Part shown: in pieces, positions 32,986 to 42,153 of the stretch | Layout: each line of letters begins with the position of its first letter | Numbering within the stretch: the stretch's first letter is position 1 | Source: Deinococcus sp. KNUC1210 | GTDB lineage: Bacteria; Deinococcota; Deinococci; Deinococcales; Deinococcaceae | DNA length: 64,000 bases | Direction of reading: 5' to 3' | NCBI RefSeq assembly: GCF_022344005.1 | Contig: NZ_CP092194.1 | Span: forward strand, 366,673-430,672 | Program-made: the position numbers and the translations under genes | The notes under the pieces: model-generated | The model's input: only the letters and a program-made list of their open reading frames with translations | The model's database searches: none | Told to the model about the DNA's origin: nothing

Positions 32986-34479
32986 ATGACGCTGAAGGCA
33001 AAAACAGTTCACGCGATCAAATGGAGTTATCTGTCCTTCTTTGCCAATCTGCTGCTGGCGCCGGTCTTTGCGGCCATCCTGGCGCGGCTGCTGACCAAGC
33101 ACGATTTCGGCCTGTTCGCACTGGGCATGAGCATGTATTCGCTGGGGCAGTACATCGCAGATTTCGGCATCGGGCAGGCGCTGGTGCAGAAGCGCGATCT
33201 GACCGATGAGGACGTGCGTGCGGGCGTCACGGCGTCGCTGCTGCTGGGCCTCTCGATCATGTCGCTCGCCTGGCTGCTCGCACCACTGGCGGGCACCCTG
33301 CTGCGGCAACCGGAAGTGGTGCCCCTGTTCCGGACCTTCGCCTGTCTGTACCTGCTGGCGTCGCTGCTGACTGTCGCCACGGCCCTGCTGCGGCGAGCGC
33401 TGCGCTTCAGACCGCTGATGATCGGTGAGGTGGGCGGCTACGTGCTGGGTCAGGGCGTGTTCGGGCTGGGGGCGGCGGCGCTGGGCTTCGGTGCCTACAG
33501 CCTGGCGATCAGTCTGGCGGTGCAGTACCTGTTTCAGTTCGTCGTGACGTATCTTGCCACCCGCCACTCGTTCCGCCTCACCTTTCGCCGCGAATCCTTC
33601 CGGGCGCTGTCGGCCTTCGGTGGTCGGGCCGCCCTGATCAACTGCCTGGAATTCGTCAGCGCGAACCTCGACACCTTCCTGATCGGGCGCTGGTATGGAA
33701 CGGCCACCCTGGGCCTGTACAACCGCGGCTTCAACGCGGTGTGCATGCCCATCAATTCCCTGGCCCGCAGCATCACCCGCGTGCTGGCTCCGTCGTTCAG
33801 CCGGGTTCAGCATCAGCAGGACACGCTGCGCCGCTCGTACCTGTCCGGCCTGCTGGTGGTGTCGATCACGCTGTTCAGCGCCGCCGCCGGGGTTTTCGTG
33901 TGTGCCCGCGAGATCGTGCTGGTGCTGCTGGGGCCGTCGTTCGCGTCGGCGATTCCCATCGTGCAGGTGCTGGCATTCTTCATTCCCTTTCCGGTGCTCA
34001 GCAACATCTCGGCGGTGCTGGCCGAAGCGTCGGCCCGCCTGACAGCCAAGATCGTGATTCAGCTCGTCTATCTGCTGCTGCTGGCTGCCGCCTTCACGCT
34101 GGTCGTGCGGCTCGGCTGGGGCGTCATCGCGTTCGCACAGGTGCTGGTGGTGGCCGGAGCGCTGCGGTGCTTCGCCTATGCTCTGGTCGCCCGGCGCATC
34201 ATCGGCGGCGGTGGATGGGCCACGCTGCTCGCCTACGTGACCGGCATCGGCTGTGGCCTGGGCGTGGGCGTGGTGATGTTCGCGGCGGTTTCGTGGGCAC
34301 GAATGGCGGGCATGGCTCCCTTCGCGCTGCTGGGTCTGGAACTGCTGCTGGGCGCACTGCTGCTGGGCGGCGTGCTGCTGCTCGGGCCACCCAACGAGGT
34401 GCAGCGTCAGGTTCGGCCCCTGCTGCGTGCGCGGCTCACCCGCTGGCGCAATGCGGCAGGTGAGATCGAGCAGCTCTAG
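32986..34479 (+). CDS. Wzx-type polysaccharide flippase (MATE/MOP superfamily)
   Basis: A 497-residue membrane protein with about 12-14 helices that should flip the finished lipid-linked repeat unit across the inner membrane. The start KAKTVHAIKWSYLSFFANLLLAPV and ILARLLTKHDFGLFALGM are typical of the Wzx/TuaB/lipopolysaccharide-exporter branch. ATG 32986 has GGAAGG five bases upstream; GTG 32980 is an alternative. It lies downstream of the UDP-xylose synthase gene in the same direction. With the Wzy candidate and the Wzz-like protein it completes a Wzx/Wzy set. Confidence 0.92.
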   Translation: MTLKAKTVHAIKWSYLSFFANLLLAPVFAAILARLLTKHDFGLFALGMSMYSLGQYIADFGIGQALVQKRDLTDEDVRAGVTASLLLGLSIMSLAWLLAPLAGTLLRQPEVVPLFRTFACLYLLASLLTVATALLRRALRFRPLMIGEVGGYVLGQGVFGLGAAALGFGAYSLAISLAVQYLFQFVVTYLATRHSFRLTFRRESFRALSAFGGRAALINCLEFVSANLDTFLIGRWYGTATLGLYNRGFNAVCMPINSLARSITRVLAPSFSRVQHQQDTLRRSYLSGLLVVSITLFSAAAGVFVCAREIVLVLLGPSFASAIPIVQVLAFFIPFPVLSNISAVLAEASARLTAKIVIQLVYLLLLAAAFTLVVRLGWGVIAFAQVLVVAGALRCFAYALVARRIIGGGGWATLLAYVTGIGCGLGVGVVMFAAVSWARMAGMAPFALLGLELLLGALLLGGVLLLGPPNEVQRQVRPLLRARLTRWRNAAGEIEQL

Positions 34480-34539
34480 CACAGCAGTCAGAATCTCTTC
34501 CATACAGGAAGCAGTGAACCCACTCAGCAAGGAGGCAAG

Positions 34540-35453
34540 ATGCAGACCGAACAGACGAACCCTCAGAGCGGCACGGCGGCCATCGTGGTCACGTACAACC
34601 GCCGGGCGCTGCTGGTGCAGTGTCTGGAGCGCCTGCTGTCTCAGACCCTGCCGCTGGAACGTATTTACGTCATCGACAACGCCTCGACCGACGGCACGGC
34701 AGAGGTGATCCCTGCCCATGAGCGGATCGAGTATCTGCGCCTTTCCGACAATCTGGGGGGGCCTACGGCTTCTCCAGGGGCGTCGAACATGCGCTGGCGG
34801 CCAATCACGCCGATCTGTGGCTGATGGACGACGACTGCCTACCTGAACCGGACGCGCATCTGGAACTGCTGCGCCACCGAGACGACAGCGAGGTCCTGTG
34901 CAGCGCGGTGGTGGCCCGCGACGGTCGATACGACCTGCATCAGCGGCGCAGCTTCGATGCTGTGCGGCTGCGCGAATTTGAGCTTCCAGCGAGTTCCTAC
35001 GAACAGCCGGGAGCGGCGGTCGATCTCTTTACCTTCGTCAGCGTGCTGCTGCGCACCGATGTGGTGCGGCGTGCAGGCCTTCCCGTCGACGACTATTTCT
35101 TCATGTACGACGACAGCGAGTATGCCCTGCGGCTGCTGAGGCTGGGCATCACGGCGCGGCTCGTTCCTTCCAGCCGGGTCTGGCACCACGGAAGCGCGGG
35201 TTCACCATCGCCGCGTGCGCCGTACAACCCGCTCAAGCACTACTACAACACCCGCAATCAGCTGATCGTGTATCGGCAGTACGGCACCTCGGTGCCCTGG
35301 TATCTGCTGCGCTTCTCGGTCAAGACGGCGGGAGCGTTTATCCGGCTGGCCCAGCACCGCGAACTGAACCGGCGCTCTGCAGGTCTGGCTGCTCAGGCGC
35401 TCCGCGACGCCCTCAGAGGCCGCCCGTATGTGCGGCAGTTCGCGCCGTCCTGA
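34540..35453 (+). pseudogene. GT2-family glycosyltransferase (rhamnosyl/galactofuranosyl-type), frameshifted at a G7 run
   Basis: ATG 34540 follows AAGGAGG. The first 75 or so residues are a GT-A domain (AAIVVTYNRRALLVQCLERL, YVIDNASTDGTAEVI). The frame breaks inside seven G at 34755-34761: eight G would read NLGGAYGFSRGVEHALAAN and continue to LWLMDDDCLPEPD, with the DDD metal site, for about 304 residues in all. As given, the first frame stops at 34824 and the rest could only be made by restarting at ATG 34824, without the nucleotide-binding half. The closest family type by motif is GlfT1-like or rhamnosyltransferases, and the glf gene in this locus makes Galf a reasonable donor. A poly-G of this length in a glycosyltransferase also suits phase variation. 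Confidence 0.85.
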
Positions 35454-35546
35454 AGTGCGGCCAGCAGTCTGCACCTGAATTCTGGCCGTGAGGGTCAGAG
35501 GGTCCGGGTTTGTCCTTTCCAGATTTATAGGAAAAGCTTGGTCGGC

Positions 35547-35605
35547 GCCGTGTTGCTGAACTTCCGCTCTGAGCAGGCCTCGGAGTGAAGGTTCAGCAAC
35601 ACGGC
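35547..35605. repeat. Long imperfect palindrome after the polysaccharide operon
   Basis: A perfect 15-bp outer stem (35547-35561 with 35591-35605, GCCGTGTTGCTGAAC) continues as an imperfect inner stem (GCTCTGAG facing CTCGGAGT-like bases), so almost the whole 59 bases can fold. It lies 94 bases past the GT2 stop and about 120 bases ahead of the beta-helix gene. It could be the operon terminator, although no T-tract follows, or a mobile palindromic element. Confidence 0.6.
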
Positions 35606-35722
35606 TGCATGGTGCAGTGCTGAACCTGTGGTCGGAAGCGATCTTTCCGAAGGAGTTTCCATAAATCAGTGAGTCTGCGGCTATTAGCGATTTGGAAGCG
35701 CGCGGGAAGGCACACTTTCCGC

Positions 35723-36976
35723 ATGAAAAACCTGAAAAATCACAGTCGGCGAGGTTCGGTCCTGACTCTCCTGGTGGGTGCGTCCCTTGCCGTCTACGCC
35801 CTCGACGGAGGCGGCGTCGGAGCGGCCTCGGTGCAGTACAGCGGGCCGATCGTCATCAGCAAGGGAGGCGTGTACCACGGCAACTGGCAGAGCCTGAACC
35901 CGAATCAGCCCGCCGTCACCATCACCACCAGCGAGCCTGTCACCATTATCGATTCCAATATCCAGGGACGCGGCGACCTGATCCAGAGTCGCTACGTGCG
36001 TGCCAATCTCACGGTTCGCAATACACGCGGCTTCGGGCTGAACCCCGGCATGCCCGCCAGTGCGAAGCAGACGCCCGGCTATTTTATTCATCTGGAAGAA
36101 TTCGAGAGCGCCAACATCCAGAACAACGAGCTGAACGGCACGGCGGGCATGTACTTCCGTAAATTTCTGGGCAGCACCGCGAGAGGTCAGACGATCAAGA
36201 TCCTGAAGAACAAGGCGCTGAACATCGACGGGCGATACAGCGACGGTGAAGACCGCTACTCACAGGACGGCTTCTACCGGGTGCAGTTCGCTCAGTTCAA
36301 CGACATCAAGAATATCGGCAATGCAGAAATTGCCTGGAATCAGATCATCAACGAGCCGGGCAAGAGCCGGGTCGAAGAAGTCATCAACATGTATGTGTCC
36401 AGCGGGCTCCCCTGGAGCTATATCTCGATCCACGACAACTACATTCAGGGCGCGTACCCGACCCGTCCGGCCAGCGACAGGTACGGCGGCGGCGGCATCA
36501 TGCTCGGTGACGGGCACGCGGAGACGCTGGCCGACGCGTCGGGTTATCTGGCAGCGTTTCACAATCAGGTCGTGGCGACCTCGAATCAGGGAATTGCCAT
36601 CGCCGCCGGACACGACATTCAGGTCTACGAGAACCGCATCATCTCCAGCGGCCTGCTGCCAGACGGCACGCCCATCGCCTCTCAGAACGTTCCCGGCTAT
36701 GTCTGGGACCTGCACGGCGACAGCCGCCAGGGGAACCGGACCTTCTTCAACAACGTCATGCGCGACAATGTGGTGGGCTGGAGCCTGCCCCTCAAGTCGC
36801 CCTCTGCAAAGGCCGGGCTGTGGCTGCCCGACTGCCAGAGCCGCTGCCAGGGCAATACCCTGATGGCCGGGCCGATCACGCTGGCGACCGAAGCTCAGGA
36901 GTTCATTCTCTGGCAGAAGAAATTGCAGGCGGCCAACGTCGTTCTCGGGCCGACCGTGGCGGTGGCGTCGCGCTGA
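35723..36976 (+). CDS. Secreted right-handed beta-helix protein
   Basis: A 417-residue exported protein. I start at ATG 35723 because it gives a normal signal peptide (basic MKNLKNHSRR, then LTLLVGASLAVYAL); GTG 35669 is possible and closer to AAGGAG, but neither spacing is ideal. The mature part, from [19 protein letters not shown], is a parallel beta-helix with Asn-rich turns, a close paralogue of the C-terminal domain of the lipoprotein at 719-2560 (shared [19 protein letters not shown] and [16 protein letters not shown] segments). It lacks a lipobox and an NPCBM module. It may act on or package the polysaccharide outside the cell. It ends at a convergent terminator facing a P450 gene. Confidence 0.87.
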   Translation: MKNLKNHSRRGSVLTLLVGASLAVYALDGGGVGAASVQYSGPIVISKGGVYHGNWQSLNPNQPAVTITTSEPVTIIDSNIQGRGDLIQSRYVRANLTVRNTRGFGLNPGMPASAKQTPGYFIHLEEFESANIQNNELNGTAGMYFRKFLGSTARGQTIKILKNKALNIDGRYSDGEDRYSQDGFYRVQFAQFNDIKNIGNAEIAWNQIINEPGKSRVEEVINMYVSSGLPWSYISIHDNYIQGAYPTRPASDRYGGGGIMLGDGHAETLADASGYLAAFHNQVVATSNQGIAIAAGHDIQVYENRIISSGLLPDGTPIASQNVPGYVWDLHGDSRQGNRTFFNNVMRDNVVGWSLPLKSPSAKAGLWLPDCQSRCQGNTLMAGPITLATEAQEFILWQKKLQAANVVLGPTVAVASR

Positions 36977-36996
36977 GCCGTCCGCATGCAGTGCAG

Positions 36997-37030
36997 CAGG
37001 GGCAGCCTCATCGAAAGGAGTCTGCCCCTG
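36997..37030. terminator. Hairpin between convergent beta-helix and P450 genes
   Basis: A perfect 9-bp stem, CAGGGGCAG at 36997-37005 with CTGCCCCTG at 37022-37030, lies 20 bases past one stop codon and 45 bases from the other. No T-tract is present, so a bidirectional terminator is inferred. Confidence 0.5.
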
Positions 37031-37074
37031 TGCGCTGTTGACGAACTTTGCACGGAAGATGCGTGGGCGTGAGC

Positions 37075-38208
37075 TTAGTGGCCGAACGTCACCGGCAGGG
37101 CTTTGACGCCCGAGACGATCTGGCTCTGAATGGGCGTCAGGACTGCCTCTGGAGCTACGCGCAGATTCGGTAGCCGTTCCAGCACCGCCCCCAGCGCCAG
37201 ATTGGCTTCCAGCCGGGCCAGCGGCGCACCGAGACAGAAGTGCACGCCGTTGCCGAACGCCAGATGGCGATTGGGTGTGCGGGCCGGATCAAACGTCTGC
37301 GCCTGTGCGAACTGGGCCTCGTCGCGGTTGGCAGAGCCGATCCAGGCCAAGACCGGGCTGTTGGCCGGAATTCGCTGTCCACTCAGCTCAACCTCCTCGG
37401 TCGTCACGCGGTACATCGACTGGACCGGCGAGCGGTAGCGCAGCGATTCCTCGATGGTGGTCGGCAGCAGCGCGCTGTCGTTCACAACCGCGTCGTAAGC
37501 GTCAGGGGCCTCCTGCCAGCTCAGCACGGTGTTGGCGAGCAGGTTGGTGGTGGTTTCGTTGCCAGCGACCAGCAGCAGCATGCAGAAGCCGACCAGTTCC
37601 TGTGCGTCCAGGTGCTCGCCTTCGACCTGAGCAGCGATCAGGCCACTGATGAGGTCTTCGCCCAGGTCGTGGCGGCGCTGCTCGATCAGGGTGCTGAAGT
37701 ACGCAGCCATCTCCCGACTGCCGTGCGGGTCGCCGGTCACGACGGCATCCGACCAGCGTTTGAAGGCGTCCCGGTCAGTGGCGGGAATGCCCAGAATCTC
37801 CGCGATCACGATCACTGGTAGCGGATACGCGAATTCCTGAATGAAGTCCATCTGGCGGTGTTGCTCGGCGGCTCCGAGCAGCTCATCGACCAGCACCTCG
37901 ATCCGGGGTGCGAGTGCCCGCACCTGCCGGGGAGTAAACGCCTGCTCCACGAGCGTCCGGATCTGTCGGTGGCGCGGCGGGTCTGTCGAGATCATGCTCG
38001 AAGACAGCGGGCTCTGTGCCTGCTCGCCCCTCGGACGGCCCCGCTGAGATGAAAAACGTTTCCAGTCCGACAGCGTGCGCTGCACGTCTTCGTACCCGAA
38101 GACCATCCACAGGCCGGTCGAAGGGTCACGGAGCACGGGAGAGGTGTGGCGCATCTGCTGATACCAGGGAAAGGGATCGAGCAGCGAATAGGATGCGGGT
38201 AACGCCAT
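37075..38208 (-). CDS. Cytochrome P450
   Basis: A 377-residue soluble class I-type P450 that would hydroxylate an unknown small substrate using electrons from a ferredoxin system not present here. ATG 38208 has AAGGAG 7 bases upstream. Visible motifs are the I-helix LLLVAGNETTTNLL, the K-helix EESLRYRSP (ExxR), and the heme loop LAFGNGVHFCLGAPLARLE with the thiolate Cys at about residue 325. The DPPRHRQIR segment and overall length fit bacterial CYP107/CYP109-like enzymes. It has no functional link to its neighbours that I can see. Confidence 0.95.
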   Translation of the reverse strand: MALPASYSLLDPFPWYQQMRHTSPVLRDPSTGLWMVFGYEDVQRTLSDWKRFSSQRGRPRGEQAQSPLSSSMISTDPPRHRQIRTLVEQAFTPRQVRALAPRIEVLVDELLGAAEQHRQMDFIQEFAYPLPVIVIAEILGIPATDRDAFKRWSDAVVTGDPHGSREMAAYFSTLIEQRRHDLGEDLISGLIAAQVEGEHLDAQELVGFCMLLLVAGNETTTNLLANTVLSWQEAPDAYDAVVNDSALLPTTIEESLRYRSPVQSMYRVTTEEVELSGQRIPANSPVLAWIGSANRDEAQFAQAQTFDPARTPNRHLAFGNGVHFCLGAPLARLEANLALGAVLERLPNLRVAPEAVLTPIQSQIVSGVKALPVTFGH

Positions 38209-38834
38209 AGCAAGGCTCCTTGAGCGCTCAGCATGAGCGAGCATGTCTGATCATTGGGAGAAGTTCGGGGCGGCTCAGTGCGGCACAGGTCGGTGGCAGA
38301 TCTGCCAGAGCGATTCTGTGCAGCCTTTATCGTTACGCAGGCTGATGAGATCTCATCATCTGTTGCTGTGCTGCCTGACTCTGCCACAGAACTGAGTGTC
38401 GATGTCTTTCTCTGTCGCTGACAATTCATTGTCCTCTTCCTGTAGCTACACTGTTGAATGGGCCGATCTCGGCTGTCGAGCTACGCCGAGTTGATGCCGC
38501 TGTGTCTATGGAGCTGGGTTCAATTGCACAGCTCAGAAATCCTCAGGAAGTGAATGCTCGGAAAGCGGCGGTTCCGATAGCGCCAGCGAGAGGGGTACCC
38601 ACGTTGAGCGACATGAGGTCCTGTTGTAGGTACTCCCTGTGTTGATTGCGAGCGTCGGTGTCGCTGGCACCCGTGAGGAAGATTGCTGGCTAGACTGCAG
38701 ATCGTTGGCGAAAACTCGGTCTGGTACGCTTCACACTCTGCTGAAATCGAGCGTGTGGCATCACCGCCCGACAGACCTCGTCAATTTGTAAGAGGTCTAC
38801 TTGCTGAAGTTCGGCTTACCCACGAAAGCCATTC
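38209..38834. other. Region without a recognisable gene
   Basis: Upstream of the P450 gene, composition falls and every open frame is short and without a ribosome binding site. Part of it probably holds the P450 promoter. The remainder borders transposase and RCC1 relics and looks like decayed sequence. Confidence 0.45.
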
Positions 38835-39095
38835 TCAGGACCTGGGCTGGGCCACGGCATCAATCAGTGTGACCAATGGCGTGACGCTGGGGGTGAGCGT
38901 GTCGTCGCTTAGCTCTCCATCACTGTGAAGTCCACAGCCGCACACAGTGCCGTTCCTTTTCAGGATCACACGGTGATCCTGACCGTTGGCGAGACCAGCC
39001 ACTTCGGATAGCCCTGACACTATCACTGGCGTGTTGGTGTTATTCCTTGCGCCATTGGCGGCAATGAAACAGCTCCGCAACGCCGTGCTCTCCAC
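38835..39095 (-). pseudogene. RCC1-repeat protein fragment
   Basis: The minus-strand frame contains one and a half RCC1-type repeats: SGLSEVAGLANGQDHRVIL followed by KRNGTVCGCGLHSDGELSD and a second repeat start (VTPLVTLIDAVA). Intact RCC1 proteins have seven such repeats forming a propeller, so this is a remnant. It overlaps the start of an IS4-like transposase relic on the other strand, which suggests insertion followed by decay. Confidence 0.55.
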
Positions 39096-39921
39096 GCTCG
39101 AAATTCACGTTACGTCGTATGGCAGGCGAGCCACAAGGTATCAATGCCCGCTGCGCTTCGTCCGCTTTCAGTTGCCAAATGAGGTATTCGCCCGAGTCGA
39201 GCTGTCCTGCTTGTCGCCTGGCGACCTTGATCTGATCCTTGAGCGCACGCATTGGAAGCTGAGCCCCACGACATGTCACATCCTGAGCCTTTCGGCCGCC
39301 TGGAACGGCTTCAGTCTGCCGTTGGTGTGGTCGCTGATGACGTAAGGAGGCGCGAGTTCATAGCGCCCATCCAGCGCTTCCTCAAAAGATGTCCAGATCG
39401 CTGGATCAGCGGTCTGCTAGTAGATCGGAAATTTATTGGCACCGCGAGGTTCACGTATCTGAAGCGCCGCAACATCGACTTCTAACCGCCATGATGATGA
39501 GGGTGCCGCAACATGTCGGTCTGCGCATGCTTCACACAGATGCGAGCGGGTGACGTGCGCCTCTGGCAGCGCGCGCTGAAGGCCTATGACGTTCCATGTG
39601 TGGCCGCTACCTGCACCGTGGCGGGCGAGTGGGGAGAATCTCGCAAACGAGGCCCGCCGCTTGCAGGCAGGGAATCGACACGCTGTCCTCAAAGCGCGTG
39701 GATTCAACCTGGAGGATACAGGTTTGACACAGGCAGAACCGGTCTTCACTCGAGTGACCGGCGTGTCAATCGCAGTTATTTGGACGTGCCTCATGGGAGA
39801 AGTTCAGGCTACCAAAGAAATGGTGAATCGCGAAAAGCACGAACACCTCCCGATGCCTGTCTTCCGCCTTGGGTTGGATCATCTGCAAGACCTGCTCGCG
39901 CATCCATCGAGATTGTCCTGA
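39064..39921 (+). pseudogene. IS4-family transposase relic
   Basis: Pieces of one transposase lie in three frames. At 39064-39345 is the N-terminal part (MKQLRNAVLSTL, PNEVFARVELSCLSPGDL, LILERTHWK), which has Glu where the first catalytic Asp (DRTxWK) is expected. At 39350-39485 is the middle (ISGLLVDRKFIGTARFTYL), with the second Asp. At 39670-39921 is the C-terminal part (LKARGFNLEDTGLTQAEP, PVFRLGLDHLQDLL). Several frameshifts and the lost Asp make it non-functional. No terminal repeats were identified. Confidence 0.7.
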
Positions 39922-40023
39922 TGCATTTTGGAAGCCCTTATGACTCGTCTTGAATAGGAGCTAGCACGATGAGACGTCCTAAACATTACCGACGTTCTAG
40001 GCCGAGACGTCACTTTTTGCAGG

Positions 40024-40851
40024 TCAACGTAGGTCGCGGAAGCGCCGACGGTGCATCATATCGGGTGCAGACAGCTCTGCTTTTTTGGCAGCGTACATTC
40101 GTTCGTCTGCCAGGCTCAGCAGGGCCCTGACACTGTCACATTCGTGTCGCCACGCAATTCCGATGGCGGCGCTTACCCCGTCGACAAACGGCACCTGTAA
40201 ACGGTCCAGCGCCCAGATGTGGAACGCTTCCGGTGACATGGGCGTGTGGCGCATCAGCACTACAAATTCGTCACCGCCTAGACGATAGACCTGAGCATGC
40301 TCATGCGTGACCCGCGACAGCCATACACCATACCCCCGGAGTAAGGAGTCACCCAGGGCATGTCCGAACTTGTCATTCAGCGCTTTAAAGCCGTTGAGGT
40401 CAATGAACACCACGACATAGTCTTCGCGCGCTGTCTCTACTTCTTCGAGATGCGTGTCAAAGGCGCGCCGGTTCTCCAGTCCGGTCAGGGGGTCGATCAG
40501 TGCAGCGTGATGAAGAATCGAGAGCTGATCGTTGAGATGCAGCTTTTCGTGAAGAGCATCCAGATACAGAAGCCTTAGGCCGAGCATCGCCTGTACTGAA
40601 GTGGGCAACGGTGCATCGGGTGTCCAGCCCAGCTGATAATTCGGTGCACCTGGCAGAGGAACGGGGTTACCCTCATCGTGCGACGTGCCCGACCAGCACT
40701 GAAGCGCGAGCGTTCCCTCTTCCTGACGCCACAGCGTCACACCTGTTAAAGCCCTGGCAGAACCTTGCACCAGCTGATCCAGCAGTGCCTGCTGAGACTC
40801 GCCGACCGCCAGAGCCAACAGCAGCTTTTCATGGTCCGCCACACTCCACAT
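40024..40851 (-). CDS. Diguanylate cyclase (GGDEF domain)
   Basis: A 275-residue cytoplasmic protein. The first 100 residues look like a GAF-type sensor, and a GGDEF domain follows: DPLTGLENRRAFD, YVVVFIDLNGFKALND, and the active-site loop RLGGDEFV at about residue 190, all intact, so it should make cyclic di-GMP. No RxxD inhibitory site is seen just ahead of GGDEF. An IS3-family element ends 66 bases upstream of the start on the same strand, so its promoter may have been replaced, or it may be driven by read-through from the element. Confidence 0.9.
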   Translation of the reverse strand: MWSVADHEKLLLALAVGESQQALLDQLVQGSARALTGVTLWRQEEGTLALQCWSGTSHDEGNPVPLPGAPNYQLGWTPDAPLPTSVQAMLGLRLLYLDALHEKLHLNDQLSILHHAALIDPLTGLENRRAFDTHLEEVETAREDYVVVFIDLNGFKALNDKFGHALGDSLLRGYGVWLSRVTHEHAQVYRLGGDEFVVLMRHTPMSPEAFHIWALDRLQVPFVDGVSAAIGIAWRHECDSVRALLSLADERMYAAKKAELSAPDMMHRRRFRDLR

Positions 40852-40941
40852 CTACACATCTTGCCCGGTTCGCAGGGTGTCTGGGTAAGTAAAACATGGC
40901 GACTCTAAAGGTGAGCCTGCCCCGATTTTGCGCACGTGAAG

Positions 40942-41757
40942 TTAAGCGACTGCAGCTTGGCGTTCGAACTCGAGGGGCGTCAAGTACCCGAGGGTGGAGT
41001 GGCGGCGCTGACGGTTGTAGAACACTTCGATGAACTCGAAGACAGCCTGACGGGCAGCCAGGCGAGTTTCGAAAATGGCCTGGTCGTACAGCTCCCGTTT
41101 CAGGGAGCCAAAAAAGCTCTCAACGACGGCGTTATCCCAGCAATCTCCAGCTCGACTCATGCTGCCCTTGGCGCCCAGGCGGGCCAACGCCTCTTGAAAC
41201 AGCCGGCTCGCGAATTGACTGCCCCGATCGCTGTGGTGGAGCAACCCTGGAGGTGGACAACGGCGTCCAATGGCCATGTGCAGCGCTGCCAGCGGCAGCG
41301 CAGTGGGCATCTGGGCGTCCATGGCGTCGCCCACCACCGCGCGCGAATGCAGGTCCAGCGTGACGGCCAGATACAGCCACCCTTCACGGGTCGGCAGGTA
41401 CGTGATGTCTGATGCCCACACCTGATTCGGCTGCGAGACCTTGAACTGGCGTCCCAACCGGTTCGGGCAGACCGGGAAGGTGTGGCGGCTGTCGGTGGTC
41501 TGGACCCGGCGCTGCGTTCCCTTCGCCCGCAGCCCACCGAGGCGCATCAGGCGCGCCACCCGCTTTCGGGCGACCCGCAGCCCTTCCGCCCGCAACTCCG
41601 CGTGAACACGTGGTGCCCCATACCGGCGTTTGCTGCGGAGATGCACGGTGCGGATGCGCTGCTGAAGCAGCGCATCCTGCTGCGTTCTGGTAGACACTGG
41701 CCTTCTTCGCCAACGGTGGTACCCACTCACCGACACCTCGAGCACGCGGCACATCAC
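40942..41757 (-). CDS. IS3-family transposase OrfB (rve integrase domain)
   Basis: A 271-residue DDE transposase domain. It begins in a helical region (CRVLEVSVSGYHRW), then an HTH_21-like segment (RYGAPRVHAELRAEGLRVARKRVARLM), then the integrase core with VWASDITYLPT, LHSRAVVGDAMDA, HHSDRGSQFAS (second Asp) and DCWDNAVVESFFGSLKRE (the Glu). All three acidic residues are present. It is normally made as an OrfAB fusion by -1 frameshifting at 41838-41844; the frame is open back to that site. Confidence 0.93.
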   Translation of the reverse strand: MMCRVLEVSVSGYHRWRRRPVSTRTQQDALLQQRIRTVHLRSKRRYGAPRVHAELRAEGLRVARKRVARLMRLGGLRAKGTQRRVQTTDSRHTFPVCPNRLGRQFKVSQPNQVWASDITYLPTREGWLYLAVTLDLHSRAVVGDAMDAQMPTALPLAALHMAIGRRCPPPGLLHHSDRGSQFASRLFQEALARLGAKGSMSRAGDCWDNAVVESFFGSLKRELYDQAIFETRLAARQAVFEFIEVFYNRQRRHSTLGYLTPLEFERQAAVA

Positions 41758-41801
41758 GTCCAGGCGGTACGTCCCGCGGTGCTCAAGGATGAATTGGTAC
41801 C

Positions 41802-42101
41802 TCAGCGGGTGGTTTCTTTGGCAAAGAAGGCCGCGGCTTTTTTTAGGATTTCTCGCTCCTGGCGCAGGATTTCATTCTCTCTCCGGAGCCGTTGGATCTC
41901 CTGTTGCTCCGGGGTCAAGCTCTGTTTTCCCTGTCCAGGAAAGGCGCGCTCGCCCTGCGCCTGCTCGGCATTCATCCACTTGCGCAGCAGGGAGGCGTTG
42001 ATGCCCAGGTCGCGGGCGGTGCCAGTGAGATTGCCGCTGGTACGGGCAAGTTGGATCGCATCCCGCTTGAATTCGGCGCTGTGCATTCTGCGATTCGTCA
42101 T
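41802..42101 (-). CDS. IS3-family transposase OrfA (helix-turn-helix)
   Basis: A 99-residue DNA-binding protein with an N-terminal helix-turn-helix (FKRDAIQLARTSGNLTGTARDLGINASLLRKW) and a leucine-zipper-like coiled coil (EQQEIQRLRRENEILRQEREILKKA). ATG 42101 follows TAGGAGG. It ends about 14 codons beyond the slippery run where ribosomes can shift into orfB. Confidence 0.93.
   Translation of the reverse strand: MTNRRMHSAEFKRDAIQLARTSGNLTGTARDLGINASLLRKWMNAEQAQGERAFPGQGKQSLTPEQQEIQRLRRENEILRQEREILKKAAAFFAKETTR
41838..41844 (-). other. Programmed -1 ribosomal frameshift site (A7)
   Basis: Seven A on the coding strand lie in register CTA-AAA-AAA relative to orfA, the standard slippery pattern X-XXY-YYZ. 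A -1 shift here enters the orfB frame, which is open from this point through RYQFILEHRGTYRLD to the integrase core. This is known IS3-family behaviour. Confidence 0.8.
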
Positions 42102-42153
42102 GATGGTGCCTCCTATGGTGGGGGCTTATCTCCATCTATGCAAAATCGGGTCA

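Larger units (their letters stand above)
40918..42153 (-). mobile_element. IS3-family insertion sequence, 1236 bp
   Basis: The element carries overlapping orfA and orfB on the minus strand between imperfect 29-bp terminal inverted repeats at 40918-40946 and 42125-42153. Both begin TG and share the core CCCGATTTTGC; 22 of 29 bases match. Both genes and the frameshift site are intact, so it may still move. I find no target-site duplication next to these ends, which suggests either an older insertion with rearranged flanks or ends misjudged by a few bases. Confidence 0.82.

Noticed and set aside
38960..38982. Perfect 10-bp inverted repeat in the RCC1 remnant
   Set aside because: It falls within codons for GQDHRVIL and has no T-tract or gene boundary nearby; probably chance.
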